A stretch of DNA of 64,000 nt from Liquorilactobacillus ghanensis DSM 18630 (GCF_001435235.1 NZ_AZGB01000018.1:271704-335703), one strand, 5' to 3'; positions 17,049 to 30,662 are shown, counted from the stretch's first letter. Translations and numbers: made by a program. Notes: a model not told the origin generated them from the letters alone.

Positions 17049-17528
17049 ATGAAATGTCAAGAAACTTTAGCAATTACTGAGCACCGTATTATAAATGGCG
17101 ATTTAAATGAACATGGTACCGTCTATGGCGGCCGTTTATTAGAATTACTTGATGGCACAACATCGATCTCTGCTGCCCATTTTGCTCACCAATTAACTGT
17201 TACAGCGGCTGTTGATCAATTCAACTTCATTGCCCCACTTAAATTGCATGACTCTTTTAAAATAACATCTTATGTTAGTGGAGCTGGAAAACGTTCAATT
17301 GAAGTTTTTGCCAAAATCATTGGCAATCAAGATACTTTTGGTAAAAAGTTTTTAGCAGCAACAGCTTTTTTAACTTTTGTTACCCCACAACTTGTAGCCT
17401 TCCCAACATTAATACCAGTTAGCCAAGAAGAACAAACCGTCTGCAATGCTTACCAACAACGACACCAATTGCGGCAACAACAATTATTAGCCAACAAAGA
17501 ATTAACAGCTTCAATTGTTCTGAATTAA
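17049..17528 (+). CDS. Acyl-CoA thioesterase, hot-dog fold
   Basis: The 159-residue hot-dog protein has the family core NEHGTVYGGRLLELLDGTTSISA, in which Asn and Asp line the active site, and VDQFNFIAPLKLHDSFKITS. It hydrolyses acyl-CoA thioesters and normally forms hexamers. The only good ribosome-binding sequence (AAAGGAGTG, 17021-17029) is 20 bases before the first ATG; in-frame ATT (17034) or CTG (17037) codons have better spacing, so translation may begin at a non-AUG codon with four or five more residues. Its stop overlaps a convergent small gene. Confidence 0.85.
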   Translation: MKCQETLAITEHRIINGDLNEHGTVYGGRLLELLDGTTSISAAHFAHQLTVTAAVDQFNFIAPLKLHDSFKITSYVSGAGKRSIEVFAKIIGNQDTFGKKFLAATAFLTFVTPQLVAFPTLIPVSQEEQTVCNAYQQRHQLRQQQLLANKELTASIVLN

Positions 17529-17647
17529 TCTGTTAATTTTTGTTTCTCAAGAACTTTAATTAAAAAGGCAACAGCTTCTTCATATGAACAAGACCGCTGC
17601 TTCATTACCATCTCCACCGCTTGTTTAGTTGTTTTCGAAAAAGCCAT
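17525..17647 (-). CDS. Small conserved-looking protein, 40 residues
   Basis: An ATG at 17645-17647 is preceded by AAAGGAGAG at good spacing and opens a 40-codon frame. The protein begins MAFSKTTKQAVEMVMKQR, continues with SCSYEEAVAFLIKVLEK and is predominantly helical, soluble and charged. It is convergent with the thioesterase, and the two stop codons overlap by four bases. I do not recognise it. The strong ribosome-binding site and reasonable composition favour a real small gene. Confidence 0.6.
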   Translation of the reverse strand: MAFSKTTKQAVEMVMKQRSCSYEEAVAFLIKVLEKQKLTD

Positions 17648-17832
17648 TAAAAATCTCTCCTTTAATTTAACTGAGAGTCAATTCACTCTATTTGCTATTT
17701 TATACCGTGGCCTTTCAAAAAACGACCTTTAATTATTGCTAAATTATTTTTAAAACAGGTCCAGATTAACTAGCAGTAGTCATTTTAGCGATTAAATCTT
17801 TTTTATTACAAATCTGATTTTTCCAACTAAAA

Positions 17833-17870
17833 AACAGGAGTAAAAGTCTCGTTTCCTCTTTACTCCTGTC
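17833..17870 (-). terminator. Terminator of purA
   Basis: ACAGGAGTAAA pairs with TTTACTCCTGT, and on the minus strand the stem is followed by TTTTTT. It lies about 20 bases past the purA stop. Confidence 0.9.
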
Positions 17871-17889
17871 TTTATTTAACTCGATTTCA

Positions 17890-19182
17890 CTAAATTTTAG
17901 CCCAAATATTATCTAAAACATTGGTTTGATTACGATCCGGACCAACTGAGAAAGTTGAAATCTTAACTCCAACCAGTTCTTGAATTCGATGAATATAGTT
18001 ACGCGCATTTTGCGGTAAATCTTCCAGTTTTTTACAATGCGTAATATCTTCTTTCCAACCTGGAAGTGTTTCATAAATAGGTTTGCACTGACTCAATTGC
18101 TTTAAACTAGCCGGATAATGATAAATTCGTTCCCCATTTAGATCATAAGCCGTACAAATCTTGATTTCATCTAGTCCAGTTAAAACATCAACGCAGTTCA
18201 AGCAGAGATTGGTTAATCCAGAAACTCGTTTTGAATGCCGTAAAACAACACTGTCAAACCAGCCAATTCGGCGTGGTCGGTGAGTAACCGTACCATACTC
18301 ATGCCCTGCCTCACGAATAAAATCGCCAGTAGCATTTTCTAACTCGGTTGGGAAAGGTCCATCACCAACTCTTGAAGTGTAAGCCTTGCAAGCTCCAACA
18401 ACTTTATCAATCTTTGAAGGACCTACACCACTACCAATAGTTACTCCACCGGCCACTGGATTTGATGAAGTCACAAAGGGATAAGTTCCCTGATCAATAT
18501 CCAGCATCACTCCTTGAGCACCCTCAAAAAGCACCCTTTTGCCGCTGTCTAAAGCATCGTTTAAAACCACTGACGTATCAGTTACATACTTTTTAAACTG
18601 CTGTCCATATTCATAATATGGTTCGAAAATATCATCAAAATTAAGCGGATCATGCTCATAAAATTTTGTTAATTCTTGATTTTTTTCAGCTAAATTTCGA
18701 CGCAATTTTTCTTCAAAGACTTCTTTATCTAGTAAATCAGCAATGCGAATTCCAATTCTTGCAGCCTTATCCATATAGGCTGGACCAATTCCCTTATTAG
18801 TTGTTCCAATTTTATTCTCTTTTTTAGCTTTTTCCTGCAAACCATCGAATAAAATATGGTAAGGCAAAATAACATGAGCACGGTCTGAAATTCGTAAATT
18901 ATCCGTTGATACTCCACGTTCATTAAGATAACTCAATTCTTCAACCAATGACTTTGGATTAAGTACTACTCCATTGCCAATCACACTGGTTTTATCACTA
19001 TAAAAAATGCCCGAAGGAATTAATCTTAATTTAAATGTTTCACCATTAAAAACAATCGTATGACCTGCGTTATCTCCACCTTGGTAACGAGCAATTACTT
19101 CGGCATTCCGACTTAAAAAGTCAGTTATTTTGCCTTTTCCTTCATCGCCCCATTGACTACCAACAACTACTACTGATGACAT
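17890..19182 (-). CDS. purA: Adenylosuccinate synthetase
   Basis: The 430-residue enzyme has the GTP-binding loop [16 protein letters not shown] at the N-terminus (catalytic Asp and Lys), GGDNAGHTI (catalytic His), [17 protein letters not shown], and the C-terminal [11 protein letters not shown] and VGPDRNQT segments. It joins IMP and aspartate using GTP in the first step from IMP to AMP, in the cytoplasm. It stands at the end of the origin block after dnaB, as in many Bacilli. Confidence 0.97.
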   Translation of the reverse strand: MSSVVVVGSQWGDEGKGKITDFLSRNAEVIARYQGGDNAGHTIVFNGETFKLRLIPSGIFYSDKTSVIGNGVVLNPKSLVEELSYLNERGVSTDNLRISDRAHVILPYHILFDGLQEKAKKENKIGTTNKGIGPAYMDKAARIGIRIADLLDKEVFEEKLRRNLAEKNQELTKFYEHDPLNFDDIFEPYYEYGQQFKKYVTDTSVVLNDALDSGKRVLFEGAQGVMLDIDQGTYPFVTSSNPVAGGVTIGSGVGPSKIDKVVGACKAYTSRVGDGPFPTELENATGDFIREAGHEYGTVTHRPRRIGWFDSVVLRHSKRVSGLTNLCLNCVDVLTGLDEIKICTAYDLNGERIYHYPASLKQLSQCKPIYETLPGWKEDITHCKKLEDLPQNARNYIHRIQELVGVKISTFSVGPDRNQTNVLDNIWAKI

Positions 19183-19311
19183 CTGGCTTCACCTCATTGT
19201 TTTTTATAAATACCTTTTATTCACTAACCTCGATAATTGTAACAATGAATCTCTATTATTTCAAGAAAATCCCGAATATTAATTCTCACATTTTAAAGTT
19301 AAGTAAAAAAA

Positions 19312-19355
19312 TAGCGAACTATAGTTAAATTTTAAAAATTATAACTAAGTCGCTA
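19312..19355 (-). terminator. Terminator of dnaB
   Basis: TAGCGA...TAGTTA pairs with TAACTA...TCGCTA, and the minus strand continues with TTTTTTTA. It lies just past the dnaB stop codon. Confidence 0.8.
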
Positions 19356-19364
19356 ACGCTTAAA

Positions 19365-20747
19365 TTACTGTTGTTCTGGTACATATGCAATTGAAGAAAA
19401 CTTGTTATATGACTTTACAAATAATAGTTTTACCGTGCCTCGCGGACCTGAACGGTTTTTCTCAATAATGACTTCAACTTCTCCGACATCTTGTGTCTCA
19501 TCATCTGAGTCTGATTGCTGTTGGTTATCATCATCTCGTTCATAATAATCATCCCGGTATAAAAAAGCTACTATATCAGCATCTTGTTCAATTGAACCTG
19601 ATTCACGAATATCAGATAAAACTGGTCGTTTGTCTTGGCGCTGTTCAACTCCACGCGATAACTGCGATAAAGCAATTACTGGAACAGAAAGTTCTTTTGC
19701 CAACTTTTTTAGTTGCCGTGAAATTTCTGAAACCTCTTGCTGCCGATTTTCTTTATTACTACCCTCAATTAGTTGCAGGTAATCAACCACAATTAAGCCT
19801 AAATTTCCATTTTCTTTTGCCAATCGTCGACTTTTAGCTCTGATTTCTGACATTTTAATGCCCGGTGTATCATCAATGAAGATCTCCGTTTGTGACAAAG
19901 ATCCCATTGCTACGATTAAATTATTCCATTCCTCAGCATTTAATTGTCCTGTTCGCAAATGATTAGCATTAACACTGCCTTCAGCACACAGCATTCGGTT
20001 AACCAACGACTCGGCACTCATTTCCAAAGAAAAAATTGCGACCGCCTTATCAGTCTTAGTTCCAACATTTTGAGCAATATTCAAAGCAAAAGCAGTTTTC
20101 CCAACAGCAGGCCGAGCAGCCAAAATAATTAAATTATCTGGTTGCAAACCAGCAGTCATCTTATCCAAATCTTGATAACCGGTTGGCAAACCAGTTATCT
20201 CTTCTTTTTTCTGATAAAGACGATTAACTTCTTCGATTGCACTATTTAAAACATCACGAATCGGTCGAAAACCATTACTGTTTCTTTGTTCCGAAACATC
20301 CATGATTTGTCTTTCAGCATTATCTAAAAGACTGGTTACATCATCATCTTGATCATAGGCTTGCGAAACAATATTGGTTGCAGTTGTAATCAATTTTCGC
20401 ATCAATGCCTTTTCTTGAACTATTTTTGCATAGTAACCGACATTAGCCGCAGTTGGAACTGCATCAGCTAACTCGGCAATATAACTAACGCCGCCAACAT
20501 CCTCTAATTGATTTTGTTCAGTTAATCGATTATTAACTGTAACCACATCGATAGCTTCATCTTGATTATTTAAATCAACCATTGTTTGGAAAATTATCTG
20601 ATGTGCCCGACGATAAAAATCAGCTGACTGAACATACTCCATCGCATCTACTAACGCAGCTGCGCTTAAAAAAACAGACCCTAAAACAGCCTGTTCCGCT
20701 TCAATATTTTGTGGCGGTAGCCGATCTGTCAACAGATTTCCAGCCAT
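19365..20747 (-). CDS. dnaB: Replicative DNA helicase DnaB (DnaC in Bacillus naming)
   Basis: The 460-residue helicase has the N-terminal dimerisation domain (IEAEQAVLGSVFLS) and a RecA-like motor with Walker A (AARPAVGKTAFALNIA), Walker B (LIVVDYLQLI), and the SQLSRGVEQR and SGSIEQDADIVAFLYRDDYY motifs. It unwinds DNA at the fork as a hexamer. It follows rplI by 28 bases in the usual gdpP-rplI-dnaB order. An acidic insert (DDDNQQQSDSDDE) lies near residue 420. Confidence 0.97.
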   Translation of the reverse strand: MAGNLLTDRLPPQNIEAEQAVLGSVFLSAAALVDAMEYVQSADFYRRAHQIIFQTMVDLNNQDEAIDVVTVNNRLTEQNQLEDVGGVSYIAELADAVPTAANVGYYAKIVQEKALMRKLITTATNIVSQAYDQDDDVTSLLDNAERQIMDVSEQRNSNGFRPIRDVLNSAIEEVNRLYQKKEEITGLPTGYQDLDKMTAGLQPDNLIILAARPAVGKTAFALNIAQNVGTKTDKAVAIFSLEMSAESLVNRMLCAEGSVNANHLRTGQLNAEEWNNLIVAMGSLSQTEIFIDDTPGIKMSEIRAKSRRLAKENGNLGLIVVDYLQLIEGSNKENRQQEVSEISRQLKKLAKELSVPVIALSQLSRGVEQRQDKRPVLSDIRESGSIEQDADIVAFLYRDDYYERDDDNQQQSDSDDETQDVGEVEVIIEKNRSGPRGTVKLLFVKSYNKFSSIAYVPEQQ

Positions 20748-20775
20748 AATTTCACCTTTCCATATCTATTAAAAA

Positions 20776-21228
20776 TTATTTTTCAGCAATGTGCACTCTA
20801 ATTTTAGCAACCACTTTGGGATGTAATTTAGTTGGGATGTTAACGTACCCTAATGAACGAATTGGTTCATTCATTTCCATTTTACGTTTATCAATTTTCA
20901 AGCCATACTGTTTTTCTAATGCCTGTGCAACTTGTTTACTGGTAATTGAACCGAACAAGCGACCATCGGTTCCTGCTTTCGCCTGTAATTCCACTACCAT
21001 TTTGCCGGATTCCAATTGCGCTTTTAATTTTTCTGATTCTGCTAGTAAAGCAGCATCTTTTTTCTCTTCTGCCCGTTTTTGTCCATTGAGCTGACTCATT
21101 GCTTGGGCAGTTGCCGGCTTAACTTTATTAGCTTTAATCAAAAAGTTAGCAAAGCCATCTGGTAAATTTTTAATTTCTCCTCGCAAACCTTTTCCTCTAA
21201 CATCTTGTAAAAAAATAACTCTCATCAC
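20776..21228 (-). CDS. rplI: 50S ribosomal protein L9
   Basis: The 150-residue protein begins [19 protein letters not shown], the L9 signature that binds 23S rRNA. It is followed by a long connecting helix ([20 protein letters not shown]) and a C-terminal domain with [13 protein letters not shown] and [15 protein letters not shown]. Length and position between gdpP and dnaB are standard. Confidence 0.96.
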   Translation of the reverse strand: MMRVIFLQDVRGKGLRGEIKNLPDGFANFLIKANKVKPATAQAMSQLNGQKRAEEKKDAALLAESEKLKAQLESGKMVVELQAKAGTDGRLFGSITSKQVAQALEKQYGLKIDKRKMEMNEPIRSLGYVNIPTKLHPKVVAKIRVHIAEK

Positions 21229-21249
21229 TTAATCCTCCTTGATGTTTTT

Positions 21250-23277
21250 TTAATCTTTAGTTTGTTGCAAAACCTCTAATAACTGCTGTTTGGCTTCTTC
21301 AACTGTTGTATCTTCCAATTGAGTAGCCGCATTAGATAAATGCCCGCCGCCACCCATTTCTTCCATTACAACCTGAACATTTTTCGTTCCATTACTGCGC
21401 GCTGAAATTCCGACTTTATCATCTTGACGTTTAGTTATTACAAAAGAAGCCTCAATTCCACTGACATTCAGTAATTCGTCAGCTGCCTGCGCTGCCGTAA
21501 CCGGATCATAACTCCGATCAGCTTCCCCTGTAGACAAAGCTAACTGCGAACCAATAAATTCAACTCGATCAATTAAATGATTTCGCTGCATGAAACTATC
21601 AACATTTTCTTTCATAAAATGGTGCGTCATTGTTAAGTCAGCTCCAACTGAGCGCAAATAACTAGCCGCATCAAAAGTCCTCGTCCCAGTTCTAAGTGAA
21701 AATGATTTAGTATCAATAATAATCCCTGTCAACATTGCAGTTGCTTCAATTTTATTGATTGGTTCACTGTCACGTGACTGATACTCAAACATCTCTGTAA
21801 TCAGTTCGCAAGTTGAAGAAGCATAAGGTTCAATATAAACTAATACTGGATTCTCTGGAAACTCTTCCCCCCGCCGATGATGATCAATTACCATCACCCG
21901 GTTAGCTAATTTCTGATACAGCTCTGAACTAGCCGAAATAGATGGCTTGGAGTGATCCACCATTAACAACAAACTTTGCGGTGTCGCCTTCGCTAATGCT
22001 TCCTCAGGAGTAATCATCCGTCCCTTAATTTCTGGATACTGTGCTAATTCTTTCATTAAGCGAACAACATCTGAATGTAAATTTGTTTGATCTAAAACAA
22101 TCCAACATTCCTTTTGGTTCATTTTAGCAATTCTCCGGATACCCAGGCAAGCCCCAATAGAGTCCATATCAGGTCTCTGATGGCCCATAACAAATACTTG
22201 ATCAGCTTGATAAACCAATTCCTGTAGAGCTTGAGCAATCATTCTAGCTCTAACTCGCGTTCGTTTCTCCATTGGATTAGTCTTACCACCATAGAATCGA
22301 GCTTGTTCGTCTGGAGCTTTGACAACTACTTGGTCTCCGCCTCGGCCTAAGGCTAGATCTAAATTGCTTTGTGCCGTCTGAGCTAACAAAGATAAATCAT
22401 CATCCCCATACGCCAAACCGATACTTAATGTTAGCGGGAAATTTTGTTTAGATGTTCTTTCCCGAATCCGATCCAATATTTTGAATTTTTCTGTTTCCAG
22501 TTGTTGCAAAACCTTAGTATAGGCAATTACCAAGAAATGATCATTATCAATCCGCTTTAAAAACATTTCATATTTGCGTGCCCAATTGGTTAACTCATTA
22601 GTAACGTAATTATTCAAATTTGAGATTGTTTTATCAGTCATCGATTGAGTAATTTCATCGTAATTATCCAAAAAAATCTGGCCTAAAACAACATCCGTTT
22701 CTAAATCATGCTTTTTAATTCGTGAATACTCCGAAATATCCATTAGATAAACCGCATGAATCTCTTTTTGAATCAATAATTGGAAACTTTTTTGTCCCCA
22801 AACAACTTCTATCGGTTTTTTTTCATCGAAATTCTTTTCAATTAAAGCTGCTAACTGCTCATCGACTGATTTTAAGGTTTTGCCTAATACCTCGCGTTTG
22901 CCGAAATACTTTTGCAAATATGGATTAATCCACTCAATCTCATCTTGATCATTAAAAAATAGCATTCCAATCGGCATCTTAATCAGCGCTTCTTGTTCAC
23001 CACGTTTAATTCGGTAAGATAGATCCGAGATATACTCATTAGTATCTTCTGTGAGTTCCTTGAGTGTCAAAAAAACAGCTCCAACAGTCAAAAAAACTAA
23101 AACAAGCAGTATTGCTCCTAAAATTGGACTAATTAAAAATGCCATTATTTCACAGATAATTGCTAATCCCAATAAAAAAACCGCAATCAATCTTAACTGA
23201 CTATTCTTCATAAAACTGGGTAAATGCCAGAAGTTGCTTGAAAAAATTTTTTTCATGACCTTTTTCCCCACATTCAT
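21250..23277 (-). CDS. gdpP: Cyclic-di-AMP phosphodiesterase GdpP
   Basis: The 675-residue membrane enzyme has two N-terminal helices (about 29-75), a PAS-like haem/ligand domain, a degenerate GGDEF domain (VVLGQIFLDNYDEI, LSIGLAYGDDDL) and a DHH/DHHA1 catalytic part with MGHQRPDMDSIGA, VDHSKPS, IDHHRRGEEF and the glycine-rich MGGGGHLSNAATQ tail. It hydrolyses c-di-AMP to pApA, controlling potassium and osmolyte balance and wall stress. It is 22 bases upstream of rplI, with possible co-transcription. Confidence 0.95.
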   Translation of the reverse strand: MNVGKKVMKKIFSSNFWHLPSFMKNSQLRLIAVFLLGLAIICEIMAFLISPILGAILLVLVFLTVGAVFLTLKELTEDTNEYISDLSYRIKRGEQEALIKMPIGMLFFNDQDEIEWINPYLQKYFGKREVLGKTLKSVDEQLAALIEKNFDEKKPIEVVWGQKSFQLLIQKEIHAVYLMDISEYSRIKKHDLETDVVLGQIFLDNYDEITQSMTDKTISNLNNYVTNELTNWARKYEMFLKRIDNDHFLVIAYTKVLQQLETEKFKILDRIRERTSKQNFPLTLSIGLAYGDDDLSLLAQTAQSNLDLALGRGGDQVVVKAPDEQARFYGGKTNPMEKRTRVRARMIAQALQELVYQADQVFVMGHQRPDMDSIGACLGIRRIAKMNQKECWIVLDQTNLHSDVVRLMKELAQYPEIKGRMITPEEALAKATPQSLLLMVDHSKPSISASSELYQKLANRVMVIDHHRRGEEFPENPVLVYIEPYASSTCELITEMFEYQSRDSEPINKIEATAMLTGIIIDTKSFSLRTGTRTFDAASYLRSVGADLTMTHHFMKENVDSFMQRNHLIDRVEFIGSQLALSTGEADRSYDPVTAAQAADELLNVSGIEASFVITKRQDDKVGISARSNGTKNVQVVMEEMGGGGHLSNAATQLEDTTVEEAKQQLLEVLQQTKD

Positions 23278-23382
23278 TTCTCCTATACAATAAAGTATCT
23301 TGCTAAGAATTCATTAAATCATTTGAATACAATTTTATCACAAACAACTGGACTTTACTAAATTAGCTTTACACAAAAAAAC

Positions 23383-23415
23383 CGACCAGCACTGATTTTT
23401 ATCAGTATTGGTCAG
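23383..23415 (-). terminator. Terminator after rpsF-ssb-rpsR
   Basis: GACCAGCACTGA pairs with TCAGTATTGGTC with G-T pairs, and the minus strand continues GGTTTTTTTG. It lies 17-50 bases after the rpsR stop. Confidence 0.88.
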
Positions 23416-23431
23416 TCTCATTAACTAACTA

Positions 23432-23668
23432 TTAATCTTCAGTAACAAATGGTAAAAGCCCCATAATCCGAGCACGTTTAATTGCAATTGTTAAACGACG
23501 CTGGTTTTTGGCACTTGTTCCAGTTACACGACGAGGAAGAATTTTTCCTCTTTCAGAAACAAAACGTTTTAATAAATCGGTATCTTTGTAATCGATATAT
23601 TCAATATGGTTAGCTGCAATAAAATCAACTTTACGACGGCGACGTCCGCCTCTACGTTGTTGTACCAC
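23432..23668 (-). CDS. rpsR: 30S ribosomal protein S18
   Basis: The 78-residue basic protein has the S18 core [35 protein letters not shown] and [17 protein letters not shown]. There is no zinc-type cysteine set, so it is the zinc-free form. It binds S6 in the 30S platform. It is the last gene of the rpsF-ssb-rpsR operon. Confidence 0.97.
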   Translation of the reverse strand: MVQQRRGGRRRRKVDFIAANHIEYIDYKDTDLLKRFVSERGKILPRRVTGTSAKNQRRLTIAIKRARIMGLLPFVTED

Positions 23669-23686
23669 TTCACAAACCTCCTTTGT

Positions 23687-24232
23687 TTAAAATGGTAAAT
23701 CATCATCTGAAATGTCGATCTGTTGCCCGCTATCAGCAAAAGGATCAGCATTCTTTGCAGGGTCAGCATTGCTACCTTGCTTATTATTCGGATTCGGATT
23801 TGGAGTACTATTATTAGTTGAACCAGCAAAATTATTGTTTGCTGGATTAACATTTTGTGAGGTATTAGAACCCTGATCATTAGGATGCTGTTGTCGATAT
23901 TGCTCAGATTGCGATTTTGATTCTAACAAAGAGAAATTATCAACAACAATTTCCGTTACATAGACTCTAACTCCCTGCTGATTATCGTAAGATCTGGTTT
24001 GAATTCTGCCATCCACCCCTACTAATGAACCTTTATGGGTAAAATTAACAAAATTCTCAGCTGCTTTCCGCCAAATCACACAACCAATAAAATCAGCTTC
24101 ACGATCTCCCTGCTGATTAGTAAATTGACGATTAACAGCAACCGTAAAACTAGCAACCGCGACCCCACTTGACGTATATCTCAATTCTGGGTCACGTGTT
24201 AAACGACCAACTAACACTGCTCGATTGATCAA
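23687..24232 (-). CDS. ssb: Single-stranded DNA-binding protein SSB
   Basis: The 181-residue protein has an OB fold (residues 1-105: [40 protein letters not shown]), a long Asn/Gln/Pro-rich linker and the acidic C-terminal tip DISDDDLPF, which recruits replication and repair partners. It protects single-stranded DNA at the fork and lies between rpsF and rpsR as usual. Confidence 0.97.
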   Translation of the reverse strand: MINRAVLVGRLTRDPELRYTSSGVAVASFTVAVNRQFTNQQGDREADFIGCVIWRKAAENFVNFTHKGSLVGVDGRIQTRSYDNQQGVRVYVTEIVVDNFSLLESKSQSEQYRQQHPNDQGSNTSQNVNPANNNFAGSTNNSTPNPNPNNKQGSNADPAKNADPFADSGQQIDISDDDLPF

Positions 24233-24264
24233 AGTTCAGTTCCCCCTTCGGAATTTAAATATTA

Positions 24265-24552
24265 TTAAGCTTCACGTTTAACAATCATATGACGCAAAAT
24301 GCCATCACTGAACTTAGCCAGACGATCAAATTCATCAATTCCGCTTGCATCATCAGCTTTAACATTTACAACATGGTAAATACCTTCTGTAAAGCCACCG
24401 ATTTCATATGCGAAACGACGTTTAGACCAGTCTTTTGAATCAATTACTTCAGTCCCGTTATCTTTCAAAACTTTATCGAAACGATCGACTAATGCTGACT
24501 TTGCAGCTTCATCAAGAGCTGGACTGATAATATAAGTAATTTCATATTTCAT
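24265..24552 (-). CDS. rpsF: 30S ribosomal protein S6
   Basis: The 95-residue protein begins [19 protein letters not shown] and has [19 protein letters not shown], typical of S6, the partner of S18. A very strong ribosome-binding site (AAGGAGGTG) precedes it. A short perfect hairpin (GTTCTTAA/TTAAGAAC, 24582-24599) lies in its leader, where S6:S18 autoregulation is known in other bacteria; that function here is not shown. Confidence 0.96.
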   Translation of the reverse strand: MKYEITYIISPALDEAAKSALVDRFDKVLKDNGTEVIDSKDWSKRRFAYEIGGFTEGIYHVVNVKADDASGIDEFDRLAKFSDGILRHMIVKREA

Positions 24553-24735
24553 GACTGTTTACACCTCCTTATGGACTTATGGTTCTTAAAATTAAGAACA
24601 AGGAAAGTAATCCAAACTATTTCTAGTTAGATACTAACAAGCTTAAATTTTAACATTACTTGCTTCAAATTGCAAGGCTCAGTTCTTGATTTTGTTCAGC
24701 TAATATTAAATACGTAAAAAATCATTTTTTTCTCT

Positions 24736-27219
24736 TTAGTCATCATCTTCGGACTTAACTTCAGTCTCATCTATTTCTTCAATAGCCACCTTAGCCATCG
24801 TCGCCACACTTGTATCTTCAGCCACTTTAATCAAATGCACACCTAGGGTCGCTCGTCCAGTTGTTGAAACACTTTGAATGTTAAATCTGATCATTACACC
24901 TTTATCGGTAATCAGCATAATATCTTCATCACCCTGAACAGTTGTTAAACCGATTAATGATCCATTTTTAGCAGTCACATTAGCTGTCTTAATTCCTTTG
25001 CCACCACGACCTTTAATTGGATACTCCGATGCTGGCGTTTGTTTGCCGTAACCTTTTTCACTCACCACAAAGACCTTGCTATCAGGCGCAAGAATTCCTG
25101 CTCCAACGACATAATCATTATCTCGTAATCGAATACCGCGCACCCCGCTGGCAGTCCTTCCCATCGGACGAACATTTTCTTCAGCAAAACTGACTGCATA
25201 ACCTTGGTGGGTTCCGATAATTAAATTTCGTTGATTATTTGTAATCAAAACACTGATTAACTCATCATCGTCCCTCAATGTAATTGCTTTAAGACCATTT
25301 TTACGAATGTTACTAAATTCATCTACCACAGTCCGTTTAACTGTGCCATATTTTGTTGTAAAGAATAGATAGCTCTGATGTTGGCTATGGCTTTGTTTTA
25401 TTTCCCGGGAAACATTGATAATCGTTTGGACTTTTTCTTTAGCATCAATCCCCAATAAATTAATCACCGGAATTCCTTTAGCTGTCCGGCTATACTCTGG
25501 AATTTCGTAACCCTTCATGCGATAGACTTTTCCTAGATTTGTAAAGAACAACAATTCATCATGTGTAGAGGTACTAATTAAATGCTCAATAAAATCATCA
25601 GCATGGACTCCCATACCTTGAATTCCGCGACCGCCACGATGCTGAGTTTTAAATTCGCTAGTTGGCAACCGTTTAATATAGCCATTATGAGTTAAGACGA
25701 TCATAACGTTTTCTTCTTCAATCAAATCTTCGTCTTCGATACTCAAAACTTCACCGACCATCAGCTCTGTTCGCCGTTGATCACCGAATTTAGACTGGAT
25801 CTCCATTAATTCTTCATAAATAATTTGATCGATACGCTCAGTGTGAGCTAAAATATCTTGATAATCAGCAATGGCTTCTAATAGTTTCTGATATTCATCT
25901 TCAATTTTTTCACGTTCAAGTCCCGTTAAACGAACTAAACGCATATCCAAGATAGCTTGGGCTTGTTTGTCTGACAACGCATAATTATCAATTAATTTAT
26001 TCTTAGCAATTTCACCACTTTGAGATTTGCGAATAATGTTAATGATTTCATCAATATGGTCCAGCGCAATTCGCAATCCTTCTAAGATATGAGCCCGAGC
26101 TTGAGCTTTCTTCAATTCAAATTCAGTCCGGCGTCGAATAACTGTTTCTTGATGTTTGAGATAATAAACCAAAATCTGTTTTAAATTTAAAATTCTAGGA
26201 GTGCCATTAACAATCGCCAGCATATTAAAATTAAAAGTTGTCTGCATTAAAGTTAATTTATACAGATTATTCAAAATCACTGATGCACTGGTATCGCGAC
26301 GAACATCAATCGTAATCCGCATACCTTCACGATCAGATTCATCGTGAATATCAGTAATACCATCGATTTTCTTTTCTCGAGCTAGATCAGCAATACGTGT
26401 AATTAGTTTGGCCTTGTTAACCATATACGGAAGTTCATTAACAATAATTTGTTCGCGTCCGTTTTTTTGGGTTTCAATTTCAACCTTGGCTCTTAAAATA
26501 ACTGTACCCTTACCTGTTTCATAAGCTTTTCTAATACCTGATTTACCCATAACAATTCCACCAGTTGGAAAATCAGGTCCCTTGATTGCGTCCATCAGAT
26601 CAGCCGTAGTTGCATCTGGATTTTTCATTAGGATATGCAATCCTGAAATAACTTCAGCCAGATTATGCGGTGGAATATTAGTCGTCATTCCAACGGCAAT
26701 TCCAGTTGCACCATTGACTAATAAATTTGGAAAACGTGCCGGTAATACTACTGGTTCCCTTTCCGAGCCATCGTAGTTTGGAATGAAATCAATCGTATCT
26801 TTATTAATATCCCGCAACATTTCCATTGCAATTTTACTCATACGTGCTTCCGTGTATCGCATTGCAGCTGCACCATCACCATCAACTGAGCCGAAGTTTC
26901 CGTGACCATCGACTAACATATAGCGATAACTAAAATCTTGTGCCATTCGAACCATTGATTCATAAATTGCCGAATCCCCATGTGGATGAAACTTTCCCAT
27001 AACATCTCCAACAATTCTAGCTGATTTTTTATATGGCTTATCTGGTGTAACTCCCAACTCATTCATTCCATAAAGAATTCGCCGATGAACCGGCTTTAAA
27101 CCATCCCTGACATCTGGTAATGCACGTGCAACAATTACGCTCATTGCATAGTCCAAGAAAGATTTACGCATAATTCCAGACAAATCAGCCTGTTTAACGC
27201 GATCTGGCAAATCTACCAA
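24736..27219 (-). CDS. gyrA: DNA gyrase subunit A
   Basis: The 827-residue subunit has the winged-helix/tower region with DNA-cleaving Tyr122 ([10 protein letters not shown]), the quinolone pocket [13 protein letters not shown] with the sensitive-type Ser83 and Glu87, and six C-terminal beta-pinwheel repeats including the GyrA box [11 protein letters not shown]. With GyrB it introduces negative supercoils. The C-terminus is acidic, as in other Firmicutes. A Noc-box-like sequence lies inside the gene at 25400-25413. Confidence 0.97.
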   Translation of the reverse strand: MVDLPDRVKQADLSGIMRKSFLDYAMSVIVARALPDVRDGLKPVHRRILYGMNELGVTPDKPYKKSARIVGDVMGKFHPHGDSAIYESMVRMAQDFSYRYMLVDGHGNFGSVDGDGAAAMRYTEARMSKIAMEMLRDINKDTIDFIPNYDGSEREPVVLPARFPNLLVNGATGIAVGMTTNIPPHNLAEVISGLHILMKNPDATTADLMDAIKGPDFPTGGIVMGKSGIRKAYETGKGTVILRAKVEIETQKNGREQIIVNELPYMVNKAKLITRIADLAREKKIDGITDIHDESDREGMRITIDVRRDTSASVILNNLYKLTLMQTTFNFNMLAIVNGTPRILNLKQILVYYLKHQETVIRRRTEFELKKAQARAHILEGLRIALDHIDEIINIIRKSQSGEIAKNKLIDNYALSDKQAQAILDMRLVRLTGLEREKIEDEYQKLLEAIADYQDILAHTERIDQIIYEELMEIQSKFGDQRRTELMVGEVLSIEDEDLIEEENVMIVLTHNGYIKRLPTSEFKTQHRGGRGIQGMGVHADDFIEHLISTSTHDELLFFTNLGKVYRMKGYEIPEYSRTAKGIPVINLLGIDAKEKVQTIINVSREIKQSHSQHQSYLFFTTKYGTVKRTVVDEFSNIRKNGLKAITLRDDDELISVLITNNQRNLIIGTHQGYAVSFAEENVRPMGRTASGVRGIRLRDNDYVVGAGILAPDSKVFVVSEKGYGKQTPASEYPIKGRGGKGIKTANVTAKNGSLIGLTTVQGDEDIMLITDKGVMIRFNIQSVSTTGRATLGVHLIKVAEDTSVATMAKVAIEEIDETEVKSEDDD
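25400..25413. promoter_or_regulatory. Noc-box-like site inside gyrA
   Basis: ATTTCCCGGGAAAC matches the Noc (nucleoid occlusion) box ATTTCCCGGGAAAT at 13 of 14 positions. It is intragenic. Three such sites in 15 kb (also 12325 and 27261) make chance less likely. Confidence 0.5.
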
Positions 27220-27260
27220 ATTTTTGACCTCCCCTTTTTTAATAGCCTATCTGTCTTAAT

Positions 27261-27274
27261 ATTTCCCAGGAAAT
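27261..27274. promoter_or_regulatory. Noc-box-like palindrome between gyrB and gyrA
   Basis: ATTTCCCAGGAAAT matches the Noc box at 13 of 14 positions and is the centre of a longer palindrome flanked by TTAAT and ATTAA (about 27256-27279). It fills most of the 56-base gyrB-gyrA gap, so it may instead be a local operator or RNA hairpin. Confidence 0.5.
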
Positions 27275-27275
27275 A

Positions 27276-30369
<3,094 letters not shown>

Positions 30370-30370
<1 letters not shown>

Positions 30371-30600
30371 CAGCTATTCTCTGCTGTTGAACTTAAATGC
30401 CAAATTTCGTTATTCGGAAGTTCAACTTGATCACCAGCGTATAACTTTCTTCCTCTTCTGTTTTCAGATTGCCCGTTAACTAAAACATCATTATTTTGCA
30501 AAAACCATTTAGCTTGGCCACCCGAACTAATCACATCAATATGTTTTAGGAGTTGTCCCAAAGTCATATATGTTGATTTTAATTGTATAAGCCGTTTCAT
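30370..30600 (-). CDS. yaaA: S4-domain protein YaaA (RlbA family)
   Basis: The protein has 76 residues and an S4 RNA-binding domain (LGQLLKHIDVISSGGQAKWFLQ, VLVNGQSENRRGRKLYAGDQVEL). I start at the ATG at 30598-30600, since AGGTGGGTGA in front is the ribosome-binding sequence; a GTG 15 bases upstream would be part of it. YaaA-type proteins sit between dnaN and recF in Firmicutes and are thought to assist ribosome assembly. Confidence 0.92.
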
Positions 30601-30633
30601 ATCTGCTTCACCCACCTTTTAGCACTTAGAATA

Positions 30634-30662
30634 ATTATAACCTTTTTGACGGTTAATGACAA
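30634..30662 (-). promoter_or_regulatory. Promoter of yaaA-recF-gyrB-gyrA
   Basis: On the minus strand TTGTCA (30662-30657), a 17-base spacer and TATAAT (30639-30634) lie 34 bases before the yaaA start. Confidence 0.8.

Noticed and set aside
19493..19837. 114-codon plus-strand frame
   Set aside because: Antisense to dnaB; composition is His/Leu-rich and no ribosome-binding site is present.
23569..23880. 103-codon minus-strand frame overlapping ssb and rpsR
   Set aside because: It is an alternative frame through the low-complexity linker of ssb and the start of rpsR; both real genes are certain.
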